From Aerococcaceae bacterium zg-252 (GTDB lineage Bacteria > Bacillota > Bacilli > Lactobacillales > Aerococcaceae): 64,000 bases of DNA. The stretch covers positions 62,001 to 126,000 of the forward strand of contig CP066204.1 in assembly GCA_016237705.1 (NCBI GenBank), written 5' to 3'. Shown here piece after piece: positions 1-6,476 of this stretch. The notes under the pieces are model-generated. The model ran no database searches. It worked only from the letters and a program-made list of their open reading frames with translations, and was not told the DNA's origin. The position numbers and the translations under genes were made by a program. How positions within the stretch are numbered: the first letter of the stretch is position 1; each line of letters begins with the position of its first letter.

Positions 1-395
1 CAATGACTAATCAAATTCCAGCCATTGAAGTCGTTGGTGGTAAGCAAAAATCGGTTGCGATGATGTATTCAGATGATGTATCGTTAACATTACCGAGTGA
101 GTGGTCCAATGCAAAATATCAGTATCATTTTGTACCGAATGCAACGTATTTTAATGAACAAAATCAAATACAAGCTCCGATAGCAAAAGATGTGGAAGTT
201 GGAACGGTTAGTGTATCATTAGAGCATGAAATGCTTAGTTTTTTGCCGACAGCAAAAGGTAGTGAGGTAGCGGTTGTCACGAATGAATCAGTTGAGAAAG
301 CCGGTTGGATTCTACGAATACTGCGAGGCACACAAAACTTAGCAAATCAAGTGATAGACGGGACAAGAGAATTTTTTATCGATTTATTTAATTAA
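1..395 (+). CDS. D-alanyl-D-alanine carboxypeptidase, C-terminal part (partial)
   Basis: The gene enters from before the window, so only about 130 C-terminal residues are visible. They resemble the beta-rich C-terminal domain of DacA/PBP5-type carboxypeptidases (VEVGTVSVSLE), followed by an amphipathic tail (GWILRILRGTQNL to FFIDLFN) of the sort that anchors these enzymes to the outer face of the membrane. The family trims the terminal D-Ala from peptidoglycan stem peptides. The catalytic SxxK domain lies outside the window, so the assignment rests on the C-terminal domain alone. msrA follows after 33 bp on the same strand. Confidence 0.6.
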   Translation, partial: MTNQIPAIEVVGGKQKSVAMMYSDDVSLTLPSEWSNAKYQYHFVPNATYFNEQNQIQAPIAKDVEVGTVSVSLEHEMLSFLPTAKGSEVAVVTNESVEKAGWILRILRGTQNLANQVIDGTREFFIDLFN

Positions 396-428
396 TTAGA
401 TAATGGTATAAGAGAGGAGTAAGAATGA

Positions 429-959
429 ATGGAGAATAAAGAACGTGCGATTTTTGCAGGTGGTTGCTTTTGGTGTATGGTTCATCCGTTTGACCAGTGG
501 GACGGAGTAGAGTCAGTTATTTCAGGGTATATCGGTGGAACAGTCGAAAATCCGACATATGAACAAGTTAAAACAGGCACAACTGGTCATGCAGAGGCTG
601 TATGTATTACATTTAATCCAGAAGTGGTAAGCTATGAACAATTATTAAGTGTATTTTGGCAAATTATTGACCCGACTGATAGTGGGGGACAATTTGTTGA
701 CCGTGGGACTTCGTATCGTCCTGAGATTTTTTATACGACGGAGGAACAAAAACAAGTAGCAGAACAGTCTAAATTAGCGTTAGAACAAAGTAATCTGTTT
801 GATAATCCGATTGTCGTACCGATTACGTCAGCACCTACATTTTATGAGGCAGAAACCTATCATCAAGATTTTTACTTAAAAAATCCAGTACACTATGAAT
901 GTTATCGTAGTTTGTCTGGACGTGATGAATTTATTAATAAACATCATTCAATGGCATAG
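429..959 (+). CDS. msrA: Peptide-methionine (S)-S-oxide reductase MsrA
   Basis: This cytoplasmic repair enzyme reduces methionine-S-sulfoxide in proteins. The 176-residue product carries the MsrA active-site block GGCFWC at residues 11-16 with the nucleophilic Cys, and the conserved segments YIGG, TGHAEAV and YHQDF. The length is normal for a single-domain MsrA with no MsrB fusion. An SD (agaggag, about 412-418) precedes ATG 429. Another ATG at 425 opens only a four-codon frame and is ignored. A 13-bp perfect inverted repeat just downstream ends the transcript. Confidence 0.96.
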   Translation: MENKERAIFAGGCFWCMVHPFDQWDGVESVISGYIGGTVENPTYEQVKTGTTGHAEAVCITFNPEVVSYEQLLSVFWQIIDPTDSGGQFVDRGTSYRPEIFYTTEEQKQVAEQSKLALEQSNLFDNPIVVPITSAPTFYEAETYHQDFYLKNPVHYECYRSLSGRDEFINKHHSMA

Positions 960-977
960 TCGAATGGCGAAGATTAA

Positions 978-1020
978 GACAGCTCAATCAGTGTGAACCA
1001 GTGATTGAGCTGTCTTCTAT
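978..1020 (+). terminator. Stem-loop downstream of msrA
   Basis: A perfect 13-bp inverted repeat (gacagctcaatca at 978-990, tgattgagctgtc at 1002-1014) with an 11-nt loop is followed by a T-rich tail. It lies 18 bp after the msrA stop and probably ends the dacA-msrA transcript. The U-tract is short, so efficiency is uncertain. Confidence 0.7.
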
Positions 1021-1068
1021 ATTGTGACTTTAGTCGGTCACGCACCGTAAGGTGAGTGACAAATAAAC

Positions 1069-1085
1069 CACCCGCTATGCGGGTG
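1069..1085 (+). repeat. IS200 left-end hairpin
   Basis: A 7-bp stem (cacccgc 1069-1075, gcgggtg 1079-1085) closes on a 3-nt loop. In IS200/IS605 elements TnpA binds such a subterminal hairpin on single-stranded DNA. Its core matches the right-end hairpin at 1739-1761. Confidence 0.7.
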
Positions 1086-1168
1086 CGCAACGACGGTTAT
1101 ACCAAAAAACTCCAAACGCGATACAATAGTGGTGTTCAAGCCAACTGTAAAGTGAAAGGAGAAAACGC

Positions 1169-1624
1169 ATGGCACATAGTTTATCGCACACAAAGTGGAT
1201 GTGTAAATACCACATTGTGTTTACCCCAAAGTATAGACGAAAAATCATCTATAATCAATGTCGCAGTAGTTTAGGAGAAATATTTCGACGATTATGTAGT
1301 TATAAAGGAGTCGAAATTATAGAAGGACATCTGATGCCGGACCATGTACATATGTTGGTCAGTATTCCACCAAGAATAAGCGTATCGAGTTTTATGGGAT
1401 ATTTAAAAGGTAAGAGTGCGTTAATGATGTTTGATAAACACGCAAATTTGAAATATAAATTTGGGAATCGACATTTTTGGGCAGAAGGATATTATGTGAG
1501 TACGGTGGGATTAAACGAAGCCACGATAAAGAAATATATTCAAGAGCAAGAGAAACATGATATAGCCTTGGATAAATTGAGTGTGAAGGAATATGAAAAT
1601 CCCTTTAGGGATAGTGGTAAGTAA
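1169..1624 (+). CDS. tnpA: IS200/IS605 family Y1 transposase
   Basis: The 151-residue product is a full-length IS200-type transposase. These small HUH enzymes move single-stranded DNA by a peel-and-paste mechanism. The N-terminal block CKYHIVFTPKYRRK, the metal-binding HUH motif within MPDHVHMLV (His-Val-His) and the segment SFMGYLKGKSALMMF are typical. The catalytic Tyr lies in the C-terminal helix, probably within KKYIQEQEKHD. The start is ATG 1169, with SD gaaaggag about 10 bp upstream. The frame is intact, so the element may still be active. Confidence 0.95.
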   Translation: MAHSLSHTKWMCKYHIVFTPKYRRKIIYNQCRSSLGEIFRRLCSYKGVEIIEGHLMPDHVHMLVSIPPRISVSSFMGYLKGKSALMMFDKHANLKYKFGNRHFWAEGYYVSTVGLNEATIKKYIQEQEKHDIALDKLSVKEYENPFRDSGK

Positions 1625-1626
1625 TA

Positions 1627-1761
1627 CAAACGCCTCTTTGAGAGGCGAGTGACGGGTCAAGAGCAATAAGGCTTGAACAAAGTGAAAGCCAGCGTCTTTA
1701 GGCGCTGGCTGGCTTTTTGGGCTTATAGCCCCTGTTCAAACCACCCGTTAGACGGGTGGTT
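1627..1761 (+). other. Structured right end of the IS (four hairpins)
   Basis: Between the tnpA stop and the right tip there are four successive stem-loops. They are cgcctct/agaggcg (1631-1647), gccagcgtc/ggcgctggc (1688-1709, one G-U pair, followed by a T-tract), gggc/gccc (1719-1731) and the terminal aaccacccgt/acgggtggtt (1739-1761). The second could act as a terminator. A right end this structured is reminiscent of the omega-RNA region of TnpB-carrying relatives, but no tnpB is here. Confidence 0.5.
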
Positions 1762-1766
1762 ATGAT

Positions 1767-2282
1767 TTACGTATATTGTTTAAGTAACCGTGTGATAATT
1801 GGTGCGAGTATGAGATAAAAAATGATATTTCCAGCTGCATGTGCCGTATCAAAAGGTAATCCTCTTAAATAATAGCTCCAAAAATTGGCAATACCGTATA
1901 GTTTGACCCACATAATTGAAATTAACAATCCATACAAATAGCCCAATATACCGCACCATAATGCCCCAACTATTTGTTGTGGCATTGCTTTTAATCTTCT
2001 AAATAACCCAATAATCGGTAATGATATGATGACTAGTACCATATACGTTGCAATTTGCATTAATGTCCAAGGCCCCATTCCAAGATAGATATTTGATATT
2101 AGCATGGTCAACCCAGCGATAATAATGCTTTTTTTCCAGCCTATTGTAGCAGTGAAAATGAATAATAGAGCTGTAACAGGTTGTACATTGGGAATACCTG
2201 AAAAAATAATACGCCCAATATAACAGAGTGTGCTGAGTAATGCAACTTGGGTCAGTGAGCGAACTGAAAAAATATTATTCAA
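1767..2282 (-). CDS. ECF transporter S component (probable vitamin, cobalamin-type)
   Basis: This hydrophobic 171-residue protein has about five or six membrane segments and the look of an ECF substrate-binding S component (SGIPNVQPVTALLFIF near the N-terminus, AHAAGNIIFYLILAP near the C-terminus). It would pair with a shared EcfA1-EcfA2-EcfT module such as the one at 53.7-56.2 kb. It overlaps the upstream DUF4430 lipoprotein gene by 8 bp, which suggests translational coupling, and the start appears to be TTG at 2282. DUF4430 resembles the C-terminal domain of cobalamin-binding proteins, so a corrinoid substrate is a reasonable inference. The stop codon touches the IS right end, so the C-terminus may have been altered by that insertion. 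Confidence 0.7.
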   Translation of the reverse strand: MNNIFSVRSLTQVALLSTLCYIGRIIFSGIPNVQPVTALLFIFTATIGWKKSIIIAGLTMLISNIYLGMGPWTLMQIATYMVLVIISLPIIGLFRRLKAMPQQIVGALWCGILGYLYGLLISIMWVKLYGIANFWSYYLRGLPFDTAHAAGNIIFYLILAPIITRLLKQYT

Positions 2283-2727
2283 ATGGAGCTAACTTCCAAT
2301 CAATTTGGTCACCGTCTTTTAATTTGACATCGGCTGCGCCTACTTCGCTCATTTGACCATTATAATCGAATAACCACCATTTATTTTCTTGAGCATTTTG
2401 TTCATGGCCATTGATACTGCTGATAAAACCGTCTTTTTCAACAATATCAAGCTGAGCTTTCATGACGTCTAATAAAGTATCACCGTCATTTACGTTTAAT
2501 GTGAACGGGCTATTTTCAATCGGTTCTCCGTCAACAGTAATATTGATTGTAATTGATGCTTGTGCTTTATCATCAGATGTAGTTTGAGTAGCTAACGTAG
2601 TAGCTTGTGTGGTTGTTACTTCCGATGTTGTTTCAGTCGTTGCAGTTGTAGTCGTAGTATTTTGACTATTTGTTTGACAGCCTGCTAGTATCATCATAGT
2701 TGCTAGTAAAAACAATTTCTTTTTCAT
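2275..2727 (-). CDS. DUF4430-domain lipoprotein with Thr-rich linker
   Basis: The 150-residue precursor has a lipoprotein signal ending in the lipobox LAGC (Cys16). A Thr/Ser/Gln-rich linker follows at about residues 20-53, then a DUF4430 domain (INITVDGEPIEN, DGDTLLDVM, WWLFDYNGQ, LKDGDQIDWKL). DUF4430 is related to the C-terminal beta domain of transcobalamin-like proteins. In Gram-positives it often sits beside an ECF S component, as it does here. The likely role is extracytoplasmic capture of a vitamin such as a corrinoid. The substrate is inferred, not shown. Confidence 0.75.
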   Translation of the reverse strand: MKKKLFLLATMMILAGCQTNSQNTTTTTATTETTSEVTTTQATTLATQTTSDDKAQASITINITVDGEPIENSPFTLNVNDGDTLLDVMKAQLDIVEKDGFISSINGHEQNAQENKWWLFDYNGQMSEVGAADVKLKDGDQIDWKLAPFE

Positions 2728-2765
2728 AAATCTCCGCCCTTATCTTTAAAATTATTGCTGCTAAA

Positions 2766-2794
2766 TAAAAAGCTCCGACAACAATTGTCAGAGC
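2766..2794 (-). terminator. Terminator after the tRNA cluster
   Basis: Read on the minus strand, a 10-bp stem (gctctgacaa / ttgtcggagc, one G-U pair) with a 3-nt loop is followed by TTTTTATTT. It lies just downstream of tRNA-Leu and separates the tRNA transcript from the lipoprotein gene. Confidence 0.85.
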
Positions 2795-2799
2795 CATAA

Positions 2800-2885
2800 T
2801 GCCGAGGACCGGAATCGAACCGGTACGGGTATCACTACCCGCAGGATTTTAAGTCCTGTGCGTCTGCCAGTTCCGCCACCCCGGC
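2800..2885 (-). tRNA. tRNA-Leu (anticodon UAA)
   Basis: The minus strand folds into a class II tRNA of 86 nt. It has acceptor strands GCCGGGG and CCTCGGC, an anticodon arm CAGGACTTAAAATCCTG with anticodon TAA, a long variable arm GGGTAGTGATACCC, a T arm with GGTTCGATTCC, and discriminator A. CCA is not encoded. It is the last member of the small tRNA cluster before a terminator. Confidence 0.97.
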
Positions 2886-2904
2886 GTTTTACCATGCTGG
2901 CAAT

Positions 2905-2958
2905 ACGGAAATCGGGAATCGAACCCGAACCATTTCAATTATGTTTGCCTAATTCCGT
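2905..2958 (-). pseudogene. Shrunken tRNA-like remnant (acceptor stem + T arm)
   Basis: Between the two tRNAs, the minus strand has a canonical T arm (stem TCGGG/CCCGA, 7-nt loop TTCGATT; + strand 2912-2928). It also has a 6-bp acceptor-like stem ACGGAA/TTCCGT (2953-2958 with 2905-2910). Only about 24 nt remain where the D and anticodon arms should be, and no anticodon stem forms. The whole is about 54 nt. It looks like a tRNA gene that lost its middle by internal deletion. A retained tRNA-like function cannot be excluded. Confidence 0.55.
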
Positions 2959-2987
2959 TAGAAATTGTTTAACAATTTCTTTTTATA

Positions 2988-3060
2988 TGCCGGCTAAAGG
3001 ACTTGAACCCTCGACCCTCTGATTACAAATCAGATGCTCTACCAACTGAGCTAAGCCGGC
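2988..3060 (-). tRNA. tRNA-Thr (anticodon UGU)
   Basis: The minus strand gives a 73-nt cloverleaf. Acceptor strands GCCGGCT and AGCCGGC pair, the D arm reads AGCTCAGTTGGTAGAGC, the anticodon arm CTGATTTGTAATCAG holds anticodon TGT, the T arm contains GGTTCAAGTCC, and the discriminator is A. CCA is not encoded. It is the first member of the cluster. Confidence 0.97.
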
Positions 3061-3170
3061 ACGAAATGTTGTTCTTACAACAAGACATATAATACAATAT
3101 TCGATAAGTAGTGTCAATGCTATTTCACAATTTTTTTTTATAAAAAGCCAACTGAAATTCGGGCTGAAAG

Positions 3171-3389
3171 TCAAACTGAAAGTTTTAGAAAGTTTAAAGG
3201 CGAAAGTTTAAAGGTAAGAGAAGAGGCTAGAATTACACCATTCGTCTTGTTTGTACGGCTCATGACACATAGTGATGTTTCTAAAGGATGTAAGCCTCTC
3301 TCTACACACTCTACACTAGCATAAAAGGACTTCATATCGATAAACGCAATATCCGAAGTTGGCTCACGTGTATAATCAATGTATCCCAT
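3171..3389 (-). pseudogene. Truncated UmuC-type Y-family DNA polymerase
   Basis: The N-terminal part matches UmuC/UvrX-type lesion-bypass polymerases of Gram-positives: DYTREPTSDIAFIDMKSF with the metal-binding Asp, then YASVECVERGLHPL and VMSRTNKTNGVILASS. After about 58 residues the similarity stops and the frame runs into unrelated sequence built from GAAAGTTTAAAGG-like short repeats (about 3176-3210). Intact relatives are about 420 residues, so the gene is cut to its first seventh. It starts 2 bp after the HdiR-like repressor gene, the usual SOS-regulated arrangement. The remnant is unlikely to polymerise DNA. Confidence 0.8.
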
Positions 3390-3391
3390 GA

Positions 3392-4078
3392 TTAACGCTC
3401 CACTGGTATGAAATTACCAACGATTTTACCAATAACACGAGGTTCTTCTTCGTAAGGGGCAAATTTATCTGCATATTTCTTATTCAACGATACAAGTCGT
3501 AATCCCTCTTTTTCTCGATATACTTTTTTTAAATAGGTTTGTCCGTCCCAAACAACTGCATAGATTGCACCGTCATAATCAAAACCACCGTCTTTAATTA
3601 AAGCAACTGAGCCATTTAAATATTTCGGTTCCATTGAATCTCCAAAAATCCAAGAGGCAATGTCATAATCAATTTGTTCATCAAAATAGACTACATCGTA
3701 ATTGCGGTCATCCAAGGTAGTATATCCAGAGCCAGCTGATAATTTTTCATAAACATGGTATTCAAAGAGAGGAGCAGTTAGTGTTTTTTCTTCTTGTAAT
3801 TGTTCATCTAATGTATGGCGTGTATAGTTGAGTACATGATGCTGATTTGATTCATTGAGTTGTAAATACAAATCAACAATTTCATGTTCCGATTGAAAAT
3901 ATGATGGCATAACGTGTAGTAGCTGCGCAAGTTTTTTTAAGTTTTTTTGATTGGGTTGCGTGTTATTGTTTTCCCAATTAAAGTAAGATGCACGACTAAT
4001 ATTGAGTAATTGTGCTAACTCAGATTGCTTAAATCCAGCTTCAATTCTTTTCTTGCGTAATTGTTCACCAGAAAACAT
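3392..4078 (-). CDS. HdiR-like self-cleaving XRE/S24 repressor
   Basis: The 228-residue protein has an N-terminal XRE helix-turn-helix (LRKKRIEAGFKQSELAQLLNI, about residues 8-28) and a C-terminal LexA-like S24 peptidase domain. The probable cleavage site is the Ala-Gly in KLSAGSGY. The catalytic Ser is in GDSMEP and the catalytic Lys is in TYLKKVY. HdiR of Lactococcus is a damage-inducible repressor of this design that undergoes RecA-stimulated self-cleavage and controls a umuC-like gene. The downstream umuC here is a fragment, so the repressor may now control only itself or distant targets. The promoter is at 4115-4143. Confidence 0.88.
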   Translation of the reverse strand: MFSGEQLRKKRIEAGFKQSELAQLLNISRASYFNWENNNTQPNQKNLKKLAQLLHVMPSYFQSEHEIVDLYLQLNESNQHHVLNYTRHTLDEQLQEEKTLTAPLFEYHVYEKLSAGSGYTTLDDRNYDVVYFDEQIDYDIASWIFGDSMEPKYLNGSVALIKDGGFDYDGAIYAVVWDGQTYLKKVYREKEGLRLVSLNKKYADKFAPYEEEPRVIGKIVGNFIPVER

Positions 4079-4114
4079 AGAATCACCTCTCGTGTCATTT
4101 TATAAACTAACAAA

Positions 4115-4143
4115 AGTATAATATAAAAAGAATCCTTTGACAA
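4115..4143 (-). promoter_or_regulatory. Promoter of the HdiR-like gene
   Basis: On the minus strand there is TTGTCA (4143-4138), a 17-bp spacer and TATACT (4120-4115), about 37 bp before the start codon. The -35 box lies in the loop of the yeiH terminator. The AT-rich segment between -10 and SD, with TTTTGTTAGTTTATAAAA, is a candidate operator for autorepression but is only weakly symmetric. Confidence 0.75.
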
Positions 4144-4149
4144 GGACTC
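4125..4149 (-). terminator. Terminator of yeiH overlapping the next promoter
   Basis: On the minus strand an 8-bp stem (GAGTCCTT / AAGGATTC, one G-U pair) with loop GTCA precedes TTTTTAT. It ends the yeiH transcript and shares its bases with the -35 and spacer of the repressor promoter. Confidence 0.75.
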
Positions 4150-4197
4150 TTTAAACAAAAATCATGAAGTTGATATTCTACATTAACTGCTGGTGCA

Positions 4198-5166
4198 TTA
4201 AGTAAATAACACCCACAATAAGCAGAATGCTGCCAAAATTATCCAGGTTAAACCACCGATGAGTAGGGGCTTAGTAGCTGATTGGAATAGTTGACGTAGA
4301 TGTGTTGTTAAACCAATACCAGCTAAGGCAGCTGTCATCATGACTTTTGCACCAAATTTCATCCATTGAATGAATACGTCTGGTAATAGATTGGTTGCAC
4401 GAATGAGAATGGCAAATATAAACCAAATGATAAAGGTCGGGATAATTTTACGAATAGTTTGCCATTTAAAAGGCTGATTTTTTAAACGGAAAACAATAAA
4501 ACTTAAACAGGTCGGAATAATCATCAACGTTCTAACGAGCTTGACGACGGTTGCTACTTCTCCAGCTTGTTCGCTATAAGTGAATCCAGCAGCTACTACG
4601 GATGAGGTGTCATTAATGGCAGTTCCTGCCCATAATCCAAAGTTAGCGTCCGATAAGTGTAACCAGTGACCGATGACAGGAAAAATAAATAAACCTAATA
4701 AATTAAAGAAAAAAATTGTTGAGAGCGATAATGCAATATCTTCGTCTTCAGCATCTAAAATAGGGGCAGCTGATGCGATTGCTGAGCCACCACAAATAGC
4801 TGTACCAATTCCGACTAATAAGCGTATATTTTGTGTGGCATTGATTTTTTTGCCGATAAACCACGCAACGACCAGTGCTAAGGGTACTGTTAAAAGAATC
4901 ATGCTCAAAGTTTCGCCACCGAGTAAAATAAATGAGCGTAAGGATAATGTAAACCCAAGTAAAACAATGCTGATTTTAAGTAGTAGGCTGCTTAATTTTT
5001 TGATATAGGACAAATCTAGCTGTTGTGCTAAAGGCGAATGGGTAACGACCATTCCGGAGATTAATGCTAGCATAGACGGCCCAATAATTTGGAACTGTAA
5101 GCCTAATCCGTAAGCAAGCAAGGTGACAAGAGATAAAATAAGAGCAGAAAAGTGTTTTGACGACAT
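4198..5166 (-). CDS. YeiH-family putative sulfate exporter
   Basis: The 322-residue integral membrane protein has about 10 hydrophobic segments. It shows the UPF0324/YeiH signatures GTAICGGSAIASAAP, GLWAGTAINDTSSVVAAG and VKLVRTLMIIP. The family is annotated as putative sulfate exporter, but its substrate is not firmly established. The gene is monocistronic: a terminator follows at 4125-4149 and the next gene upstream is divergent. No LysR-type regulator, often seen beside yeiH, is adjacent. Confidence 0.85.
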   Translation of the reverse strand: MSSKHFSALILSLVTLLAYGLGLQFQIIGPSMLALISGMVVTHSPLAQQLDLSYIKKLSSLLLKISIVLLGFTLSLRSFILLGGETLSMILLTVPLALVVAWFIGKKINATQNIRLLVGIGTAICGGSAIASAAPILDAEDEDIALSLSTIFFFNLLGLFIFPVIGHWLHLSDANFGLWAGTAINDTSSVVAAGFTYSEQAGEVATVVKLVRTLMIIPTCLSFIVFRLKNQPFKWQTIRKIIPTFIIWFIFAILIRATNLLPDVFIQWMKFGAKVMMTAALAGIGLTTHLRQLFQSATKPLLIGGLTWIILAAFCLLWVLFT

Positions 5167-5325
5167 AGTAAACTCCTTTAAAATGTATTGTTACTGCAAA
5201 AACACTAGTGATGCATAGTGTATCTCTATTGTTATACAACTGAGTCGAATTTGCAAGCCTAGAAAAATAAGAGATGCCTGTTTTAAACGAAAATGAGAAA
5301 GGTGGGCATTTTGAATAAAAAAGCG

Positions 5326-5331
5326 TATAAT
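5326..5331 (+). promoter_or_regulatory. Candidate -10 box before the GNAT pair
   Basis: TATAAT at 5326-5331 lies 65 bp before the first GNAT gene. No convincing -35 box is spaced 16-18 bp upstream, so this is only a candidate. The divergent yeiH start is at 5166. Confidence 0.4.
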
Positions 5332-5395
5332 CGTATTAAATTATGATTTTATTTTTTAAAGCATTCAAATGAACGAAAACGGAGGATAGAACTAG

Positions 5396-5914
5396 ATGTC
5401 CACTTATCATGTACGACCTGCTGAGGCAGCAGATATTAGCAGCATTCAACATATTTATCAACATTATGTCTTACATTCAACGGCAACGGCAGAATTTGCG
5501 GTGTCGAGTGAAGCGGTGATGTTAGAGCGATACCAAACGATTAAAGCTGCTGGTTTTCCATATTTTGTCGCTGAAGATGAAAATCAACAAATAATAGGTT
5601 ATGCTTATGCATCCCCCTTTTCAGAGCGAGAAGCCTTTCGTTTTTCAGCCAGTTATAGTGTTTATTTGGCCGAACACGTACAGGCGAAAGGGATAGGAAG
5701 TGCTTTGTTACAGGAGATTGAAGCGGAATTGCGTCAAAAGGGCGTACGTCATTTAGTTGCGTTGGTTTCTGGAGATAATGAAGCGAGTTTCCAATTTCAT
5801 CAGCGTCATCATTTTAAACAAATTGGCTGTTTTCCTGAGGCGATGCATAAATTTAATCGCTGGATTGATTTATTATGGTTACATAAAGAAGTGGGGAGTA
5901 AGCATCAATGTTAG
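5396..5914 (+). CDS. GNAT N-acetyltransferase (phosphinothricin acetyltransferase-like)
   Basis: The 172-residue protein has the GNAT fold of the PAT/Bar subgroup. It begins with YHVRPAEAADISSIQHIY and continues with AYASPFSEREAFRFSASYSVYL and the acetyl-CoA loop VQAKGIGSALL (Q/RxxGxG/A type). The family acetylates small amines, amino acid analogues or unknown metabolites, and the substrate here cannot be told. It overlaps the next GNAT gene by 7 bp, so the two are co-transcribed. Confidence 0.85.
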   Translation: MSTYHVRPAEAADISSIQHIYQHYVLHSTATAEFAVSSEAVMLERYQTIKAAGFPYFVAEDENQQIIGYAYASPFSEREAFRFSASYSVYLAEHVQAKGIGSALLQEIEAELRQKGVRHLVALVSGDNEASFQFHQRHHFKQIGCFPEAMHKFNRWIDLLWLHKEVGSKHQC

Positions 5915-6390
5915 TATTAAAAACAGTTGAAACGCAGACGGATATTGAACAATTATATGCTGTCATCAGTGAAATTTGGCCAGAAGTATTTACACCGATT
6001 ATAGGAGAAAAACAAGTAGCCTACATGCTGCAACATTATCAGTCGATTGAAGCGATTAAAATAGAGATAGCACAGGGTGCACACTATTATTTGATTACAC
6101 TTGAAGATGAAGTAGTAGGTTATACAGCTTATGAAAATCAAGGTGAACGTTTGTATTTAAGCAAGCTATATATTAAACAAGCATATCGAGGAAAAGGATT
6201 AATGTCACAACTATTTGATTGGTATGAACAATTAGGCAAAGGAAAGACATTGTATTTGAATGTCAATCAAGGTAATGAATTAGCGATTCAAGTATATGAG
6301 CATCGTGGTTTTCAACGAGTAGGTGAACGCTATGTGGAGATTGGTGAAGGATATGTCATGAATGATTATATTTATGAATTATCTTTATAA
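5908..6390 (+). CDS. GNAT N-acetyltransferase
   Basis: The 160-residue GNAT protein has the acetyl-CoA binding loop QAYRGKGLMSQL (about residues 91-102) and a C-terminal pattern LNVNQGNELAIQVYEHRGF typical of family members. It overlaps the preceding GNAT gene and uses an SD (ggggag) inside that gene's last codons. The substrate is unknown, and the two proteins are different subtypes rather than a recent duplication. Confidence 0.85.
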   Translation: MLVLKTVETQTDIEQLYAVISEIWPEVFTPIIGEKQVAYMLQHYQSIEAIKIEIAQGAHYYLITLEDEVVGYTAYENQGERLYLSKLYIKQAYRGKGLMSQLFDWYEQLGKGKTLYLNVNQGNELAIQVYEHRGFQRVGERYVEIGEGYVMNDYIYELSL

Positions 6391-6476
6391 AATAAGTCTT
6401 TAAATCAATAGAAGGTCAATTTTAAATATGATATGATTAAGTAGTAGACGAAAACCGATTAAAGAGGGTGAGAGTA

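Larger units (their letters stand above)
1036..1766 (+). mobile_element. IS200-type insertion sequence (tnpA only)
   Basis: The element carries one Y1 transposase gene and has subterminal hairpins instead of terminal inverted repeats, as IS200/IS605 elements do. The left hairpin is cacccgc/gcgggtg (1069-1085, 3-nt loop). The right hairpin is aaccacccgt/acgggtggtt (1739-1761, 3-nt loop). They share the core cacccg/cgggtg. No tnpB is present. A further left hairpin (gtcac..cacc gtaa ggtg..gtgac, about 1037-1060) may belong to the element. The exact ends cannot be fixed because these elements make no target duplication. The right end lies next to the stop codon of the ECF gene on the other strand. 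Confidence 0.8.

Noticed and set aside
1056..1274. 72-residue frame at the left end of the IS
   Set aside because: It overlaps tnpA in another frame and spans the left-end hairpin, so it is a shadow frame.
2983..3174. 63-residue minus-strand frame
   Set aside because: It runs through the tRNA-Thr gene and has no SD or recognisable product.
4838..4860. Sigma-54-like promoter (TGGCAT...TTTTTTGCC)
   Set aside because: Spacing and bases do not fit TGGCAC-N5-TTGCA, and it lies inside the YeiH coding region.
4673..5008. 111-residue frame opposite the YeiH gene
   Set aside because: It is antisense to a clear membrane protein, of skewed composition and without an SD.
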